The notes: generated from the sequence alone by a model not told the origin. Shown: positions 25,101 through 37,800, numbered from the stretch's first letter. The stretch is 64,000 bases of DNA from Xestospongia bergquistia (GCA_963965975.1 OZ014421.1:6439413-6503412), one strand, 5' to 3'. Numbers and translations are program-made.

Positions 25101-27985
25101 TTGAGGAAGTGACTTCATATCCCACGTCAAAATCAGAGGGTCTGTATTAGATGTAAAGATGGCTTTAGAACTTTCTGAGAGATTAGAAGTAGAAAGGACA
25201 CTTGGAAGAAAATACTTTCCTGGCTGAGGTAGAGATGCAATGATAAATACATCTTCCATTAATTTTAAAAAATCATCAATCGAAAATTCAGCAGAAAATC
25301 CTTGTGACAAGCATGATTCCAGCAACCTCTTTTCAAAGGTTCCTTCATTCTTGAGTTGTTTGTGAGCTCCTGGAGGAAGGAAGATGTTACACTCATCCTC
25401 TAAATGATCCACAGCATCAGCAAAAGAGATACTGATCAACTCAGACAGCTTATCAAAAAGTGGCTGTGGATGTAGGAATACAACATTAGGGAGGACTTTG
25501 TGAAAGTAAAGGAAGATGGTCAGATCATGGTAATACTTCAAGGCTGCTTCAACATCATGAACATCCATCTTCAATGGTGTACCAATCTCTAGGCATTTAG
25601 ATTTGCTAATGATCATGGTATTATGGATCTTGTGTAATTGGTCTAAATCTAACTGGAACAAGAACCATCGAGCTGGAATTTCTGCTTCAATGTAAAACTG
25701 ACATATTCTGTTACGAATTATATTGGCCATTTTAACCTCATAATCTCCTCTACCAATTGCATTGACTGGAAAGATGACCTTCTCTCTAGATTCACGATAA
25801 TTTAGTCGTACCTCATCAAATCGCTTCAGAGTGGACCAAAGGGTAGCATCTTTATCATCCAGAGACTCACTACACTCACTAATCTTATCATAATATGTCC
25901 CCAGTACTATATGGTGAGGTTCAGTGTGGGAAAATTTGCTGTAAATGTTACGAAGATTAGGTGAATTTACAGATGATAGTGAACGAAATGATGCTTCAAG
26001 AAGTTGTAGGTGTGTCATCTGTCGTTCCACTGGCTCACCAATTTGTTTTCCTCTAACACTGAAGTAAAATTTGGGTTGATCTTGAAGTTTCTCATTTAAC
26101 TTGAGTGTAAGAATGTTGATTGGATTATAATGTAGCAGAGCAGGAGCAATATCTAGGAATGCAGCCTGACCTCCAGAATCTATAACATAGATCCAGTGAG
26201 TGTTATAAAGCTCATCAGACTTTGATACAGTAGGTAATAGTTGAGCCACCTCTTCTCTAGCTGGAGAAAGTTGAGTAGTAATTTGAGGGTTTTCTTTAGT
26301 AGGTGTGGTCATGATCAATGCATAATCTATATCGTCATAATCAGCATCATCATCACCAGATTCATCAGTCTCCTGTAAACTGTTGTCTACATCTTCTCCT
26401 TCTGATACTGATGGTTTACACTTAATAACTCCTTTCATTGTTCTAGTAACCATAGCTTTTAGAGACTCATAGTCTACCTTATCCCAACATTGGGTACTAG
26501 ATGAACCAGTTGGTTCTCCTCCTGCTACAAGACCAGCAATCTCTACCTTTCTTACTTCAGGTGCTTTGATAACAGGAGTACTATGATGGTTGTCAGGTGG
26601 AGGTTCATTGAGTAGTAACTTAATAATAGAGGACTTTCCAGTATCTGGTGCACCAGACAAGGTAAGTTTGGTCCATTTAACAGTGACATAGCCTTCATCA
26701 AGAGCTTTATCCAGTAAACCAGAATAATCTAATGAAAATAATAATAATATAAGTTTCTATTATTATAACATTAATATATTTACCAGGTAATTCATCTTCA
26801 TAGAAAAAGTAGACTTTCCTTTTTAATTGTGACTCAACTTCAGGACATTGTGCTGAATATTTCCCAGTACGACTAGATTTATGTGGAGGGATCATGCTCA
26901 AAATTGTAGATACTTCATTTGTCATTGAAAGGAGGTCAGTGGTCTTTGATTTTAATTTGATAATCCTTTCTAAATAAAACAAGACATGGGACCCAATGAC
27001 ACGTGAACTCATTCTAAGAGTGTGTCTCTTTTGAGTTGCCCACATGATAAGTGTGTCAGAACCAATCTTATATGGAATAGAGGGAGGTGCATCTGGATTA
27101 GGTAGTCGATTATTTGAAATGAAAAATAGCTTTGGTTTCTTTTCAAGTGTAGGACACTGTTGTACTTTGTCTACTAGTTCATAGACATTAACATGTTTGT
27201 TATCACTACATTTTACATAGTGGTCATTACCTCCAGCAGCTGATATACAACAGACAAAGCTGTCATAAACTGTATGATCCATAGTAGCTATCTCTTCTAC
27301 TAGTTGTATCATCTGTGAACTAGTAACATTGGTATAAGGTTGAACTGTGTATTGTAAGTAGTTGAAAGTAGAGATGTAGGTCTGAATATCACGTTCACCT
27401 ACTTCACGCTTTCTACCATCCTTGTATTCTTCAATCACCATAACTAATGCAATACCATGTTGTCTGGCATTCATAGGATAAGCTGGTGTTGGTGTCTCTT
27501 TAGAGTGACAGACTACATACTCCACTGGAAGGAAGACTCCATGTCCCTCAGGACAAGTAAAATAAGTCTGATCAGCATAGGAACCACTAGGACCATGGTT
27601 GTCAGTAGAAACTGGAGTGTCCTATGTAAACGATAATTTGTATATAAATAATGTCCTTTACATAATCAATCAAGCTTACTGTTTGTATTCCAGCAAATAA
27701 TTGTGTATCACCAACAGGAGGTAATGTTCCTAACCATCTTACAACACCAGCTATAACAGGATCTGAGACATCTGACAACCAGGGCTGACCTCTCTCCTTC
27801 AAACTGATAGCTTTCTTATCAATCACGTTAACACTATCAGTTGTATAGTTCCAAAATTCAGTTGGTATAGTAACTCTATCTCCTACAGAGAGGAGGATAG
27901 GTTCTTCAACATAAGGTAGAGAGACAGGTACAGATAATAGACTCTCCTGTCCTGCAGCCCTTGCTACCTCGCTCGCTACAGCCAT
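22186..27985 (-). CDS. copy D: intact CAP-Gly / caspase-like / Roc-COR / Death / CARD protein, no dyad Cys
   Basis: Predicted exons (minus): 27985-27680, 27621-26784, 26728-24638, 23635-23351, 23260-23114, 22739-22692, 22598-22545, 22487-22186; 4,071 nt, 1,356 residues. The domain order is that of copy B. The caspase-like part has SAAG for SHG and FFISNNR where the other copies have a Cys, so both expected catalytic residues are missing. The P-loop reads GAPDTGKSS (Asp for Ala), which still fits GxxxxGK[ST]. Intron 2 uses a GTAAAT donor instead of GTAAGT. I chose MAVASE as the start because it is shared by all copies, although the frame opens 9 codons further upstream. The COR-Death intron holds a MITE. 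Signalling role inferred. Confidence 0.85.
24076..24317. mobile_element. hairpin MITE in the COR-Death intron of copy D
   Basis: About 242 bp with perfect 36-bp terminal inverted repeats starting TGTGACCTGATTTGCAAAAA. Homology between the arms continues imperfectly to about 85 bp, so the element can fold as a long hairpin. The flanking TATA steps are compatible with a TA target duplication. It has no coding capacity and is absent from the same intron position in A, B, C and E. Confidence 0.8.
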
Positions 27986-28086
27986 ATCACTATTATCATA
28001 AATAGAATGCAATTATCTCTAATATTACAATTACTCATATTAGGTAGGTGTAGTATATTTTCTCAAAAATAACTTTCTTCTTACAG

Positions 28087-28341
28087 TTACATCATATTGA
28101 CTATGATTCTTGTGGCCAAACCTCTGAAGAAAGAGAGGTATGACTCAATAGTCATGAACATGCTATAACAGCAATGAAGAAAGACAGAAGTCATATAGGT
28201 AATATTGTACTACAGTCTACAGTATAAGATGATATATTATATAGGATCAAGATATGTTTAATTATTTCTTTGCTCTAAGTCATCTCCTGTTCAACAATAT
28301 TCCTCATCAGTCATCACACAAGTTCCTTCCTTCTTAATTAG
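28087..28341 (+). pseudogene. quasi-RRM relic upstream of copy D
   Basis: Homologous to 7363-7615 with the same splice-site remains; the first block has an in-frame TGA and further substitutions, and the second block has lost RYVELF to RYV-stop. Confidence 0.48.
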
Positions 28342-28985
28342 AAATTTTTGTCACTGTAAACTGTATTGTATTGAGTTATGTCAATGTAGGATGTTTGATA
28401 ATATAACATTGTTAGTTTATATATTATAATTTCCCCCTATTAACAGCTGTATATGGTTATAGATTAAAAGTACATGAACTCTTTGTGACTTCTAAAAGTT
28501 TCTTTATGAAATTTAAGATACAACAATGTCTAATTATTAAAATTGTAATATACAACATTATAACAAAATATAAAATGGAGGAAAATTTACTTGACAAATA
28601 TAATAAAATATTATAACCTAATAATTCTAGTAACAAACATTGAAGGGAGGACACTATCCAAAGAACATGTAACCTACAATAGAAAAGAATATGTAGTTAT
28701 TATAAGTTATTAAACATTAAATAGTTTGTTATTTATATAGTCTTTGTCTCTTTGAGTATTATTGTATATAATAATACACTAGTATTGTTAGTATCATTAT
28801 GAGATTGTGATCAGTTAATTCATTTAATAGAGAAAACACATGTCAGGTATTTCTAGTATATTTTATTGAGTTATTAACTCAATACACAATCAAGAAAGTA
28901 ATTAGTATAAATTTAATTATTTAAATTACTTTAAACATTATCGATGTTATGTCTGTTCATGTAATATTTTCAACTTACACTAGCT
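28342..28985. other. spacer below copy E
   Basis: AT-rich 3' flank homologous to those below A, B and D, with one minisatellite unit near 28,753-28,795. No gene is seen. Confidence 0.6.
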
Positions 28986-31900
28986 CTATAGTTGACTCAT
29001 CATTTTAGTACCAATGTCCTTTAAAGACTTGTCAGTTTGTTCTAAAAGAAAGCCACAAATTTTCTTTAGTAACTCAATTGGGTGTTCATCATCATCTATC
29101 TGTCTTTGTAGTTTCTCTACAATTATATCAGCTTTATCATATAGGTCAGTTGTACTCTTAACATCATCCTTAGTACATGTTGGTAACAATTTAGCAGAGA
29201 CAAGTTTGTTAACAATACGATGAGGATTAGCATCCGCAAGTATGTCACAAAGATCAGCAGAATGAATTTGAAAAACTTCAGATGGACCTGTATGATGTAA
29301 TCAAACATATACATTACCTTTCCATACTAAATTTATAAACTTACCACTAACAGTGTTATTGTCCTCTGTAATAGACTCACTAACACTTTTATTACTACCT
29401 ATGTAGGGAATAGAATAGAACAATAAGTCCATTTAGTAATCATAGTGTAATTAGGTACATGCTAAGTAATATGGTCAGATAATTAAATTACCATCAGTTT
29501 GCTCATTAACTGTGTTCTTGTCTGTTTGTACCACACCCCCTATAAAATTACAATATAAAATGAACATAGTATACATCAAATGTATATATGAAGTCTTTGT
29601 AGAGTCACATTTATACCTATAATGAAAATGGTTAGTTAATGTTTATAATTACATTTTAACTAGTAAGATGGCTTAGTAGCTAGCTAACTCAGAAGTCATT
29701 CTATTATATGTATGGTACTTGTCTGATGAATGGTAATTAATACCAAAAATTATAGAAACAAGGTAGAGGGATACACTGAGTAATTACTACATAAGTACAT
29801 TTTAGCACTGCTACTTCTATTGTAAATAGGGATTGCTCAGCTGTACACATCCTTACCCTAGATATTAAACTCTAAGGTTTTATTAAGGTTACATATTACT
29901 GTCATATCTATTATAGGTATATATACCTAATTGAGTATGAGGTGAAGTATTAGATGGTGCTATTAATGGAACATCAGTTTCTAAACCTCCTGGTTCATTT
30001 TTTGAAAGAGACACTGATGAAGAGTTGTGTAAACATTCCTGTGACACTTGATGAGGTTGAGAGGGTAATTTGTCTGTTTAAATAAAAGAAATAACACAAT
30101 ATTATTGATCAAGTCTTATCTCCTATGACAAGTGAATGTCACTTGATATGTCAATGACACTACCTTTAAAAACATAAGATTCAATTTCTTGGCTGACTTG
30201 AGTCTGTCCAACAATTTTACTCCTCACAGCAGTAATAATACTATACCAAGTCACTTCTTTGTTTTCATTAATCCAACATTGTAATACTTTAGACAATCGT
30301 ACAATATTATCTAAATGTTCCTGTTGTAGACTTTCAAGCTCAGCATTAGGAACTCCCAGTGCTAATCCTATTTCATACCATAGATGTTTGATACCAGCTA
30401 ATAGTTCAAGAAGTTTATGTAGATCTGGAGTTGAGTCAAGTGCACAACCTATATATGGACAATGATAAGTGAACTCATACTATGTACAATGTTTATGAGC
30501 TAGTGCTCTGTTTTAACTAAACTAACTTGAATACCACAAATAATTAACAAGACAACATGACTATCCTATTTAGATTATTGTTGTTAAGAGAAAATTATAT
30601 ATATGTGACCTGATTTGCAAAAAGGGACCACTTCTGTCAAAACATTTGTGACCTGACTTTTGAACAAACTACTGTTAAAACATCTCAAACATCTCAGTTT
30701 TGTATACATACAGTTGCTATATATGCATAACTATTCTACATGTATGCAAAACTGTTTATTGTTATGTTTTAACAGTGTGTTTTTCACAAATCAGGTCACA
30801 AATGTTGTGACAGAAGTGGTCCCTTTTTGCAAATCAGGTCACATATACATTCTCAAGGATTGCTACATAACTAGTGAAATGTATTTTATAGATGTAATAC
30901 TTGACAAAGTGATCACTATGATTATACTGTGAGTTCATACAAAATACTATTATTAATATCTATCTTTTGGTATGTATGAATATTTCTCAGTATGCATAAT
31001 TTTCTACCTTCTTACATGACAACATATAACAATAAATTTTGCAGTTTGAAAAAAAGAAACAAAGAAAATATTTATTTTACTCAAGACTGTCTACAACTAC
31101 TATGCCAATGACTAAACTATTAATATACTCCATTACAAAACATTATACCACATCAGTGACCACTCATAATGTTAAATGTGACTCTAAGAAAGACTTCATG
31201 TGTAAAATTGTTATTCTTTAATAAACTTGTGGTATGAGTAATGGAGTGAGTACATGAAGTGTGATGAGTATGAGGGAATTTTATTATCTCCATATATGGT
31301 ATTATCATTAATATTGGGGATTTGTTAAAACAAGGAAATACTAATTGTCTACAACTAATGTATTATAAAATAAATTATAATAACTAGGTTACAAAGATTA
31401 AATACATATCATCTTATTACTAGTTATTAAGTGATAACTTACAAACCTTGTTGTTCAATAGGTTTATCTGAACTAGCCATTGCTACAAGCCATGGTACTT
31501 GACGTGACTGGTTAATATCAGTTATTAATGCACCTTTCTCACAACATGTTAGTTTCTTCTGATCTTCATTAGGACAACAAAGATGATCACTTGTTTTATG
31601 TATCATACAATGAAAACACTCTTGAGGTATTGATAGAGTAAGTTTGTATTGGAACTTCTTAACAACACCTTTGACTCCTTCTTTAATTGAATGTCGAATA
31701 ACACAACATTTGTTAGAAGGACCAGAGTAATAAATCTCTAGCCAGTAAATAGCATCAACTAATAGAACAGCACCTCCTGGACCAATACAGTCTAACTGGA
31801 TAGCATTACGATATTGTGGATTACTAGATTCAAGATCAAATTGTGGTGAAGATTTCCGAGTGAGAAGGTTGACAACCAAAGCAGGAAAGAGACCTTGAGG

Positions 31901-34774
31901 AAGTGACTTCATATCCCACGTCAAAATCAGAGGGTCTGTATTAGATGTAAAGATGGCTTTAGAACTTTCTGAGAGAGTAGCAGTAGGAAGGACACTCGGA
32001 AGAAAATACTTTCCTGGCTGAGGTAGAGATGCAATAATAAATACATCTTCCATTAACTTCAGAAAATCATCAATTGAAAATTCAGCAGAAAATCCTTGTG
32101 ATAAGCATGATTCTAGCAATCTCTTTTCAAAGGTTCCTTCATTCTTGAGTTGTTTGTGAGCTCCTGGAGGAAGATCAATATCACACTCCTCCTCTAAATA
32201 ATCCATAGCATCAACAAAAGAGATACCGATCAACTCAGACAGCTTATCAAAAAGTGGCTGTGGATGTAGGAATATAACATTAGGGAGGACTTTGTGAAAG
32301 TAAAGGAAGATAGTCAGATCATGGTAATACTTCAGGGCAGCTTCAACATCTTGAACATCCATCTTTAATGCTGCACCAATCTCTAAGCATTTAGATTTGC
32401 TAATGATCATGATATTATGGATCTTGTGTAGTTGGTCTAATCTAACTGGAACAAGAACCATCTAGCTGGGATTTCTGCTTCAATGTAAAACTGACATATC
32501 TTACGACGAATTATATTGGCCATTTTAACTTCATCATCTCCTCTGCCAATTGCATTGATTGGAAAGATGACTTTCTCTCTACCTTCACGATAATTTAGTC
32601 GTACATCATCAAATCGCTTCAGAGTGAACCAAAGGATAGCATCTTTATCATCCAGAGACACACTACACTCACTAATCTTATCATAGTATGTCCCCAGTAC
32701 TATATGGTGAGGCTCAGTGTGGGAAAATTTGCTGTAAATGTTACGAAGATTAGGTGGATTTACAGATGATAGTGAACGAAATGATGCTTCAAGAAGTTGT
32801 AGGTGTGTCATCTGTCGTTCCACCGGCTCACCAATTTCTTTTCCTCTAACACTGAAGTAAAATTTGGGTTGATCTTCAAGCTTCTCATTTAACTTGAGTG
32901 TAAGAATGTTGATTAGATTATAATGTAGCAGAGCAGGAGCAATATCTAAGAATGCAGCCTGACCTCCAGAATCTATAACATAGATCCAGTGAGTGTTATA
33001 AAGCTCATCAGACTTTGATACAATAGGTAATAGTTGAGCCACCTCTTCTCTTGCAGGAGAAAATGGAGTAGTAACTTCAGGGGTTTCTTTGGTAGGTGTG
33101 GTCAATACAGGATTTTCATTATCTTTATCATCATCATCAGTATCATCATCACCAGATTCATCAGTCTCCTGTAAACTGTTGTCTACATCTTCTCCTTCTG
33201 ATACTGGTGGTTTACACTTAATACCTCCTTTCATTGTTCTAGTAACCATAGCTTTTAGAGACTCATAGTCTACCTTATCCCAACACTGGGTACTAGATGA
33301 ACCGCTTGGTTCTCCTCCTGCTACAAGACCAGCAATCTCTACCTTCCTTACTTCAGGTGCTTTGATGACAGGAGTACTATCATGGTTGTCAGGTGGAGGT
33401 TCATTGAGTAGTAACTTGATAATAGAGGACTTTCCAGTAGCTGGTGCACCAGACAAGGTAAGTTTGGTCCATTTAACAGTGACATAGCCTTCATCAAGAG
33501 CTTTATCCAGTAAACCAGAATAATCTAATGAAAATAATAATATAAGTTTCTATTATTATAACATTAATATACTTACCAGGTAATTCATCTTCATAGAAAA
33601 AGTAGACTTTACTTTTTAATTGTGACTCAACTTCAGGACATTGTGCTGTATATTTCCCACTTTGACCATGACGTCTAGACATATATGGAGGGTACATACT
33701 CAAAATTGTAGATACTTCATTTGTCATTGAAAGGAGGTCAGTGGTCTCTGATTTTAATCTGATAACCTTTTCTAAATAAAACACAAAATAGCTTCCAATA
33801 GTACGTGATTTTTTTTTAAAAGTATTTCTCTTTTGAGTTGCCCACACAATGAGTGTATCAGATCCAACTTTGTATGGTATACTTGGAGGCACACGTGGAT
33901 TTTCTAAACGATCACAGTTAATGAAAAAAATCTTTGGTTTTCCTTGGAGGGTAAAACACTGTTGTATTTTGTCTACTAGTTCATAGATATTAACATATTT
34001 GTAATCACTACATTTTACATAGTGGTTATTGGTTCCAGCAGCTGATATACAACAAACAAAGCTGTCATAAGCTGTGTGATCCATACTAGCTATCTCTTCT
34101 ACTAGTTGTATCATCTGTAAACTAGTAACTTTGTTATAAGGTTGAACTGTGTATTGTAAGTGCTTGAAAGTAGAGATGAAATTCTGACTATCAATTGTAA
34201 GTCCTCCAGTCTTGCTACCACTTCTGTATTCTTCAATTACCATAATTAATGCAATACCATGTGGTCTGGCATTCATAGGATAAGCTGGTGTTGGTGTCTC
34301 TTTTATATCTTTAGAGTGACTGACTACATACTCCACTGGAAGGAAGACTCCGTGTCCTTCAGGGCAAATAAAATAAGTCTGATCACCATAAGTACCACTA
34401 GGATAATAGTTGTCAGTAGAAACAGGAGTGTCCTAAGTAAACAAGTGTTATTATAAATGTATACTCATGAACAAGCTTACTGTTTGTATTCCAGCAAATA
34501 ATTGTGTATCACCAACAGGAGGTAATGTTCCTAACCATCTTACAATACCAGTGATAATGGGATCTGAGACATTTGATAACCAAGGTTGATCTTTAGTTTT
34601 ATTACTAATGCTATCATTAACACTATCAGCTGCATAGTTCCAAAATTCAGTTGGTATAGTAACTCTATCTCCTACAGAGAAGAGGATAGGTTCTTCAACA
34701 TAAGGTACAGAGACAGATACAGATAATAGACTCTCTTGTCCTGCAGCCCTTGCTACTTCGCTAGCTACAGCCAT
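28986..34774 (-). CDS. copy E: CAP-Gly / caspase-like / Roc-COR / Death / CARD protein, one frameshift
   Basis: Predicted exons (minus): 34774-34481, 34432-33577, 33524-31447, 30448-30164, 30073-29927, 29539-29492, 29398-29345, 29287-28986. The total is 4,064 nt, one base short of whole codons. A single A is missing near 32,439 (TCTAAATCTAAC in the others, TCTAATCTAAC here). This shifts the frame in the COR region after RWFLFQLD; the frame then runs on intact in the next phase. The caspase-like part has SAAG and FFINCDR, and the P-loop is GAPATGKSS. The exon 3 donor is GTTTGT where others have GTTAGT. This is the only copy without the quasi-RRM relic upstream; it abuts SPG11 head to head. It may be a recent pseudogene or carry a sequencing error. 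Confidence 0.78.
30604..30843. mobile_element. hairpin MITE in the COR-Death intron of copy E
   Basis: About 240 bp, the same family as at 24,076 (terminal TGTGACCTGATTTGCAAAAA and its complement), with a few substitutions between the two. It lies at a different position in the homologous intron, so it is an independent insertion. TA-rich flanks; no coding capacity. Confidence 0.8.
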
Positions 34775-34822
34775 AACTAGTGAGGTTAACTTTTAATCAG
34801 CAGACACCACGCCCACTTTATC
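34775..34822. promoter_or_regulatory. 48-bp head-to-head interval between copy E and SPG11 (putative bidirectional promoter)
   Basis: The ATG of copy E (minus) and the ATG of SPG11 (plus) are 48 bases apart. The interval includes CCACGCCCA, a KLF/Sp-type motif, and no TATA box. With so little room, transcription start sites probably lie in or very near this interval, or 5' UTR exons overlap the opposing gene. It replaces the longer upstream spacer found at copies A-D. Confidence 0.5.
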
Positions 34823-37800
34823 ATGGACACTCTTCCAGTTGTTGTAAAGAAAGGTAGACATCAGTTAGAAGATCTAGCTAAGGCAGGTTGTCAACAACGT
34901 TGGTTATGTCCACATGGTAAACTGTTAACGTTTGTGGACTCTCGAGGAGCTCTTAGAGTCCATGATCTATGTAGTCCTGGTATCCAACGTACCATTGATA
35001 ACCACCGTTATATCAGGTAAGTAATACATTGGTTAGTACTACTGGTGGTACATTGGTCAATATTGTTCTATAGCTGTCTCTGGATTAACAAGACTAGTTC
35101 CACTACTGAGCTCTCCTCTCATTCTCCTCAAGAGAGCTTTCTCCTTGCAGTCACGTCATCTCAAGATATCCATCTTTACTCCATACAACATGTCCCAGCT
35201 CTGTATGAAAGTGAAGGAGAGGGAGAGGATGGAGATAAAGTAGCGCTATTACCTTTTAAACAACTTTCATCAATGACCAAACGACAGATTACTAATATGT
35301 TGTCAAAAGCTCAGCTTGGTAAGTAACCAATCAAATTGTACCAGTCACATGGATCTATGAGTTGTCATGATTTAAAATAACATATAGGTATAGTATACTG
35401 CTATAGTCATGTGACATGATGTTTCTCTTTTTTTCATAGGTACTAGTGTTAAAACCCTTTCTCTTATAGGGTCCTATGAAGTAGACATTGTTCTTTTAGC
35501 TAATAACACTGCCTTAATTAGACTGTCCTCTCATTCTACATCTCATCAACTTAATTTATCAGCTATCTTTAATATTGAACCAAACATGGAACAGTTTCAA
35601 GATGATTTATTACCTCATTATGTGGGTGGAGTCTCAGCTGTCTGCCTTAGATGGCCACTTTTATTTACAGTCACTGAAGATGGTATAGTATGTATCCATT
35701 TGAGAGTACTCATTATATATTCATAATGGGTGGAGCTTAAATAATTTTCATTTAATAATGCATATTAAATTCTATTGTACCATTATCTATGTTCCTTGAC
35801 TCCACCCCCTAATATACAGTGATATATAATGTAGTCAATGCTAACTGTATAGCAGCTGTAAATCCATTGGAATATTGTCGGATGTATTGTCCACATCAAC
35901 CAGGTACTAATATCATTCTGTCTATATCACATGTGTTATTACTTCTATAGAAGTGAATAATTTGCTACAAACTCTTTCTTCCTCCACTTTCAAAAATCTT
36001 GCTGTTACCCCTGACCTCATGAAGGTAGCAGTTGCCACGGATACACACCATATACTGACAGTCAACCTACCCATCTATTTTACATCATTCCCTGACCATT
36101 ACTCAAAGACCCATCGTCACAAACCTACTAAACGCTCACCACAATCTCATCGTGTCTTTCAAAACACCTCCATAGCACAAGAAGAAGAGCAAGAGAGATT
36201 ACAATATGGCGGTATTACCAAGCGACATAAAGCACTTGGAGTTAATTATTTGGGTTCCTTTGCTGGTCAATATGCTGTTAGGAAACATTTTAAACAACTG
36301 TCGTCTCATGTGGACCAGCTGGACTTATCTTCTGAGGAGAAATATCTTAGTTTTGCAGGATCTTCAAAACTTCAAACTGGTAGCGAAAGACTTATAAAAC
36401 AGGTTGAGGAACGGAAATGGTACATGTCTGATTATGGGTCTTCGTTGCTAGGGAGATTATCAGGAGAAGATCATGGCTATGAAGTACCTTATGTTACAAG
36501 TATGAAGAAATTTGGTGCCTCTCCTTCCACTGGAATCAATGCACTTAACCACACCCCTGGCTCATCCCTCTCTCATATGACTTATCCTATTCATTGTATA
36601 CTGCCATCACCTGACAGTCATGTGACTGCTGACTCCAACCTTTTACATTTAGATTATAACAACAGTATAGTTGTGGCTTATTATAATGAGAATGGTAACC
36701 AAGATATAGACCATGGTACTGGTATGAGTCCTATGGTACAGGAATCTGGCCTGAGTGTGTCTGTTATTGTAGTCTATAAAGTACCCCAACGAGTGCATAC
36801 AATAGCTAAGTAAGTGGGTGTGGTTTAGATAATCAGATAATTGTTTCTTTTTCCAGATTGCCTCGTCTTAATTGGTTGATTCTTCCTGTTAAACCTGACA
36901 AACCAGTTTATCTAGTTTCTGAGTCATCGCTATCTCTAGCTGCATTTACTATGTCACAAGAAGATTTTGTAGCTAAAGTAAAGATGATTGATGGATGGAT
37001 GAGTGAATAGATGGATGGACAGATGGATGAATGAATGGACTCATGGATGGATGAATGAATGAATAGATGGATGGATGGACACGTTCATCCTCTTATGGAC
37101 ACACTCTAGGTTCTAATGTATGGCAGTGCTGCAGTAGCAGAGGAGGTGTGTCACCTCAATCATTGGGACCAATGTTCATTACCTCTTAATGCTCTAGAGA
37201 CTGCATTACAACTTAGACAGTTGGATATTGTATCCTTCTTCCTCAGAAATAGAGGTACAACTCAATTTTCTTTCGCTTTTAAATCCATCTTTACAAGCAG
37301 GTGATAATTCTGATGATAGAGGGAAAGATTCTTCTCTTCCTGTGTCTACTTCATCTGTCTCTCCACTTCCTCTTCCTCCCGAACAATTAGATGCAGCTGT
37401 AGAACTATTGACAACATCCATCAAGTAAATTCATACATCCACCATTCATCTATCAATCCATTTCTCCAACTATCTTTCCATTTCTTTTGTGCATTGTTAG
37501 CTATATGTCCATTTTGATATCCATATATCCATTTCCATCCATTATTAAACTATACATCCATTCCTCACAGACGTAACCACAATAGTGAACACAATCGTCA
37601 ATATGCTGGTCAACTCTTGGGCATGACTTTAAACTTCCTCTTACGAATCATCAAATCCCATTCCCAAATTGATCAACTTGATTTGAAACATAGAATTGAT
37701 AGTGATAGTTATGAAGAAGGAACTGATATGGATCATCCACCTAATCTTCGTCAACGCCTCATTAGTGATGAATCTGGTAGTATTTGTCAGATATCCTTAT

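Noticed and set aside
1722-34774. LRRK-type kinase identity for the Roc-COR genes
   Set aside because: No kinase motifs and no leucine-rich repeats are present; Death and CARD follow COR instead.
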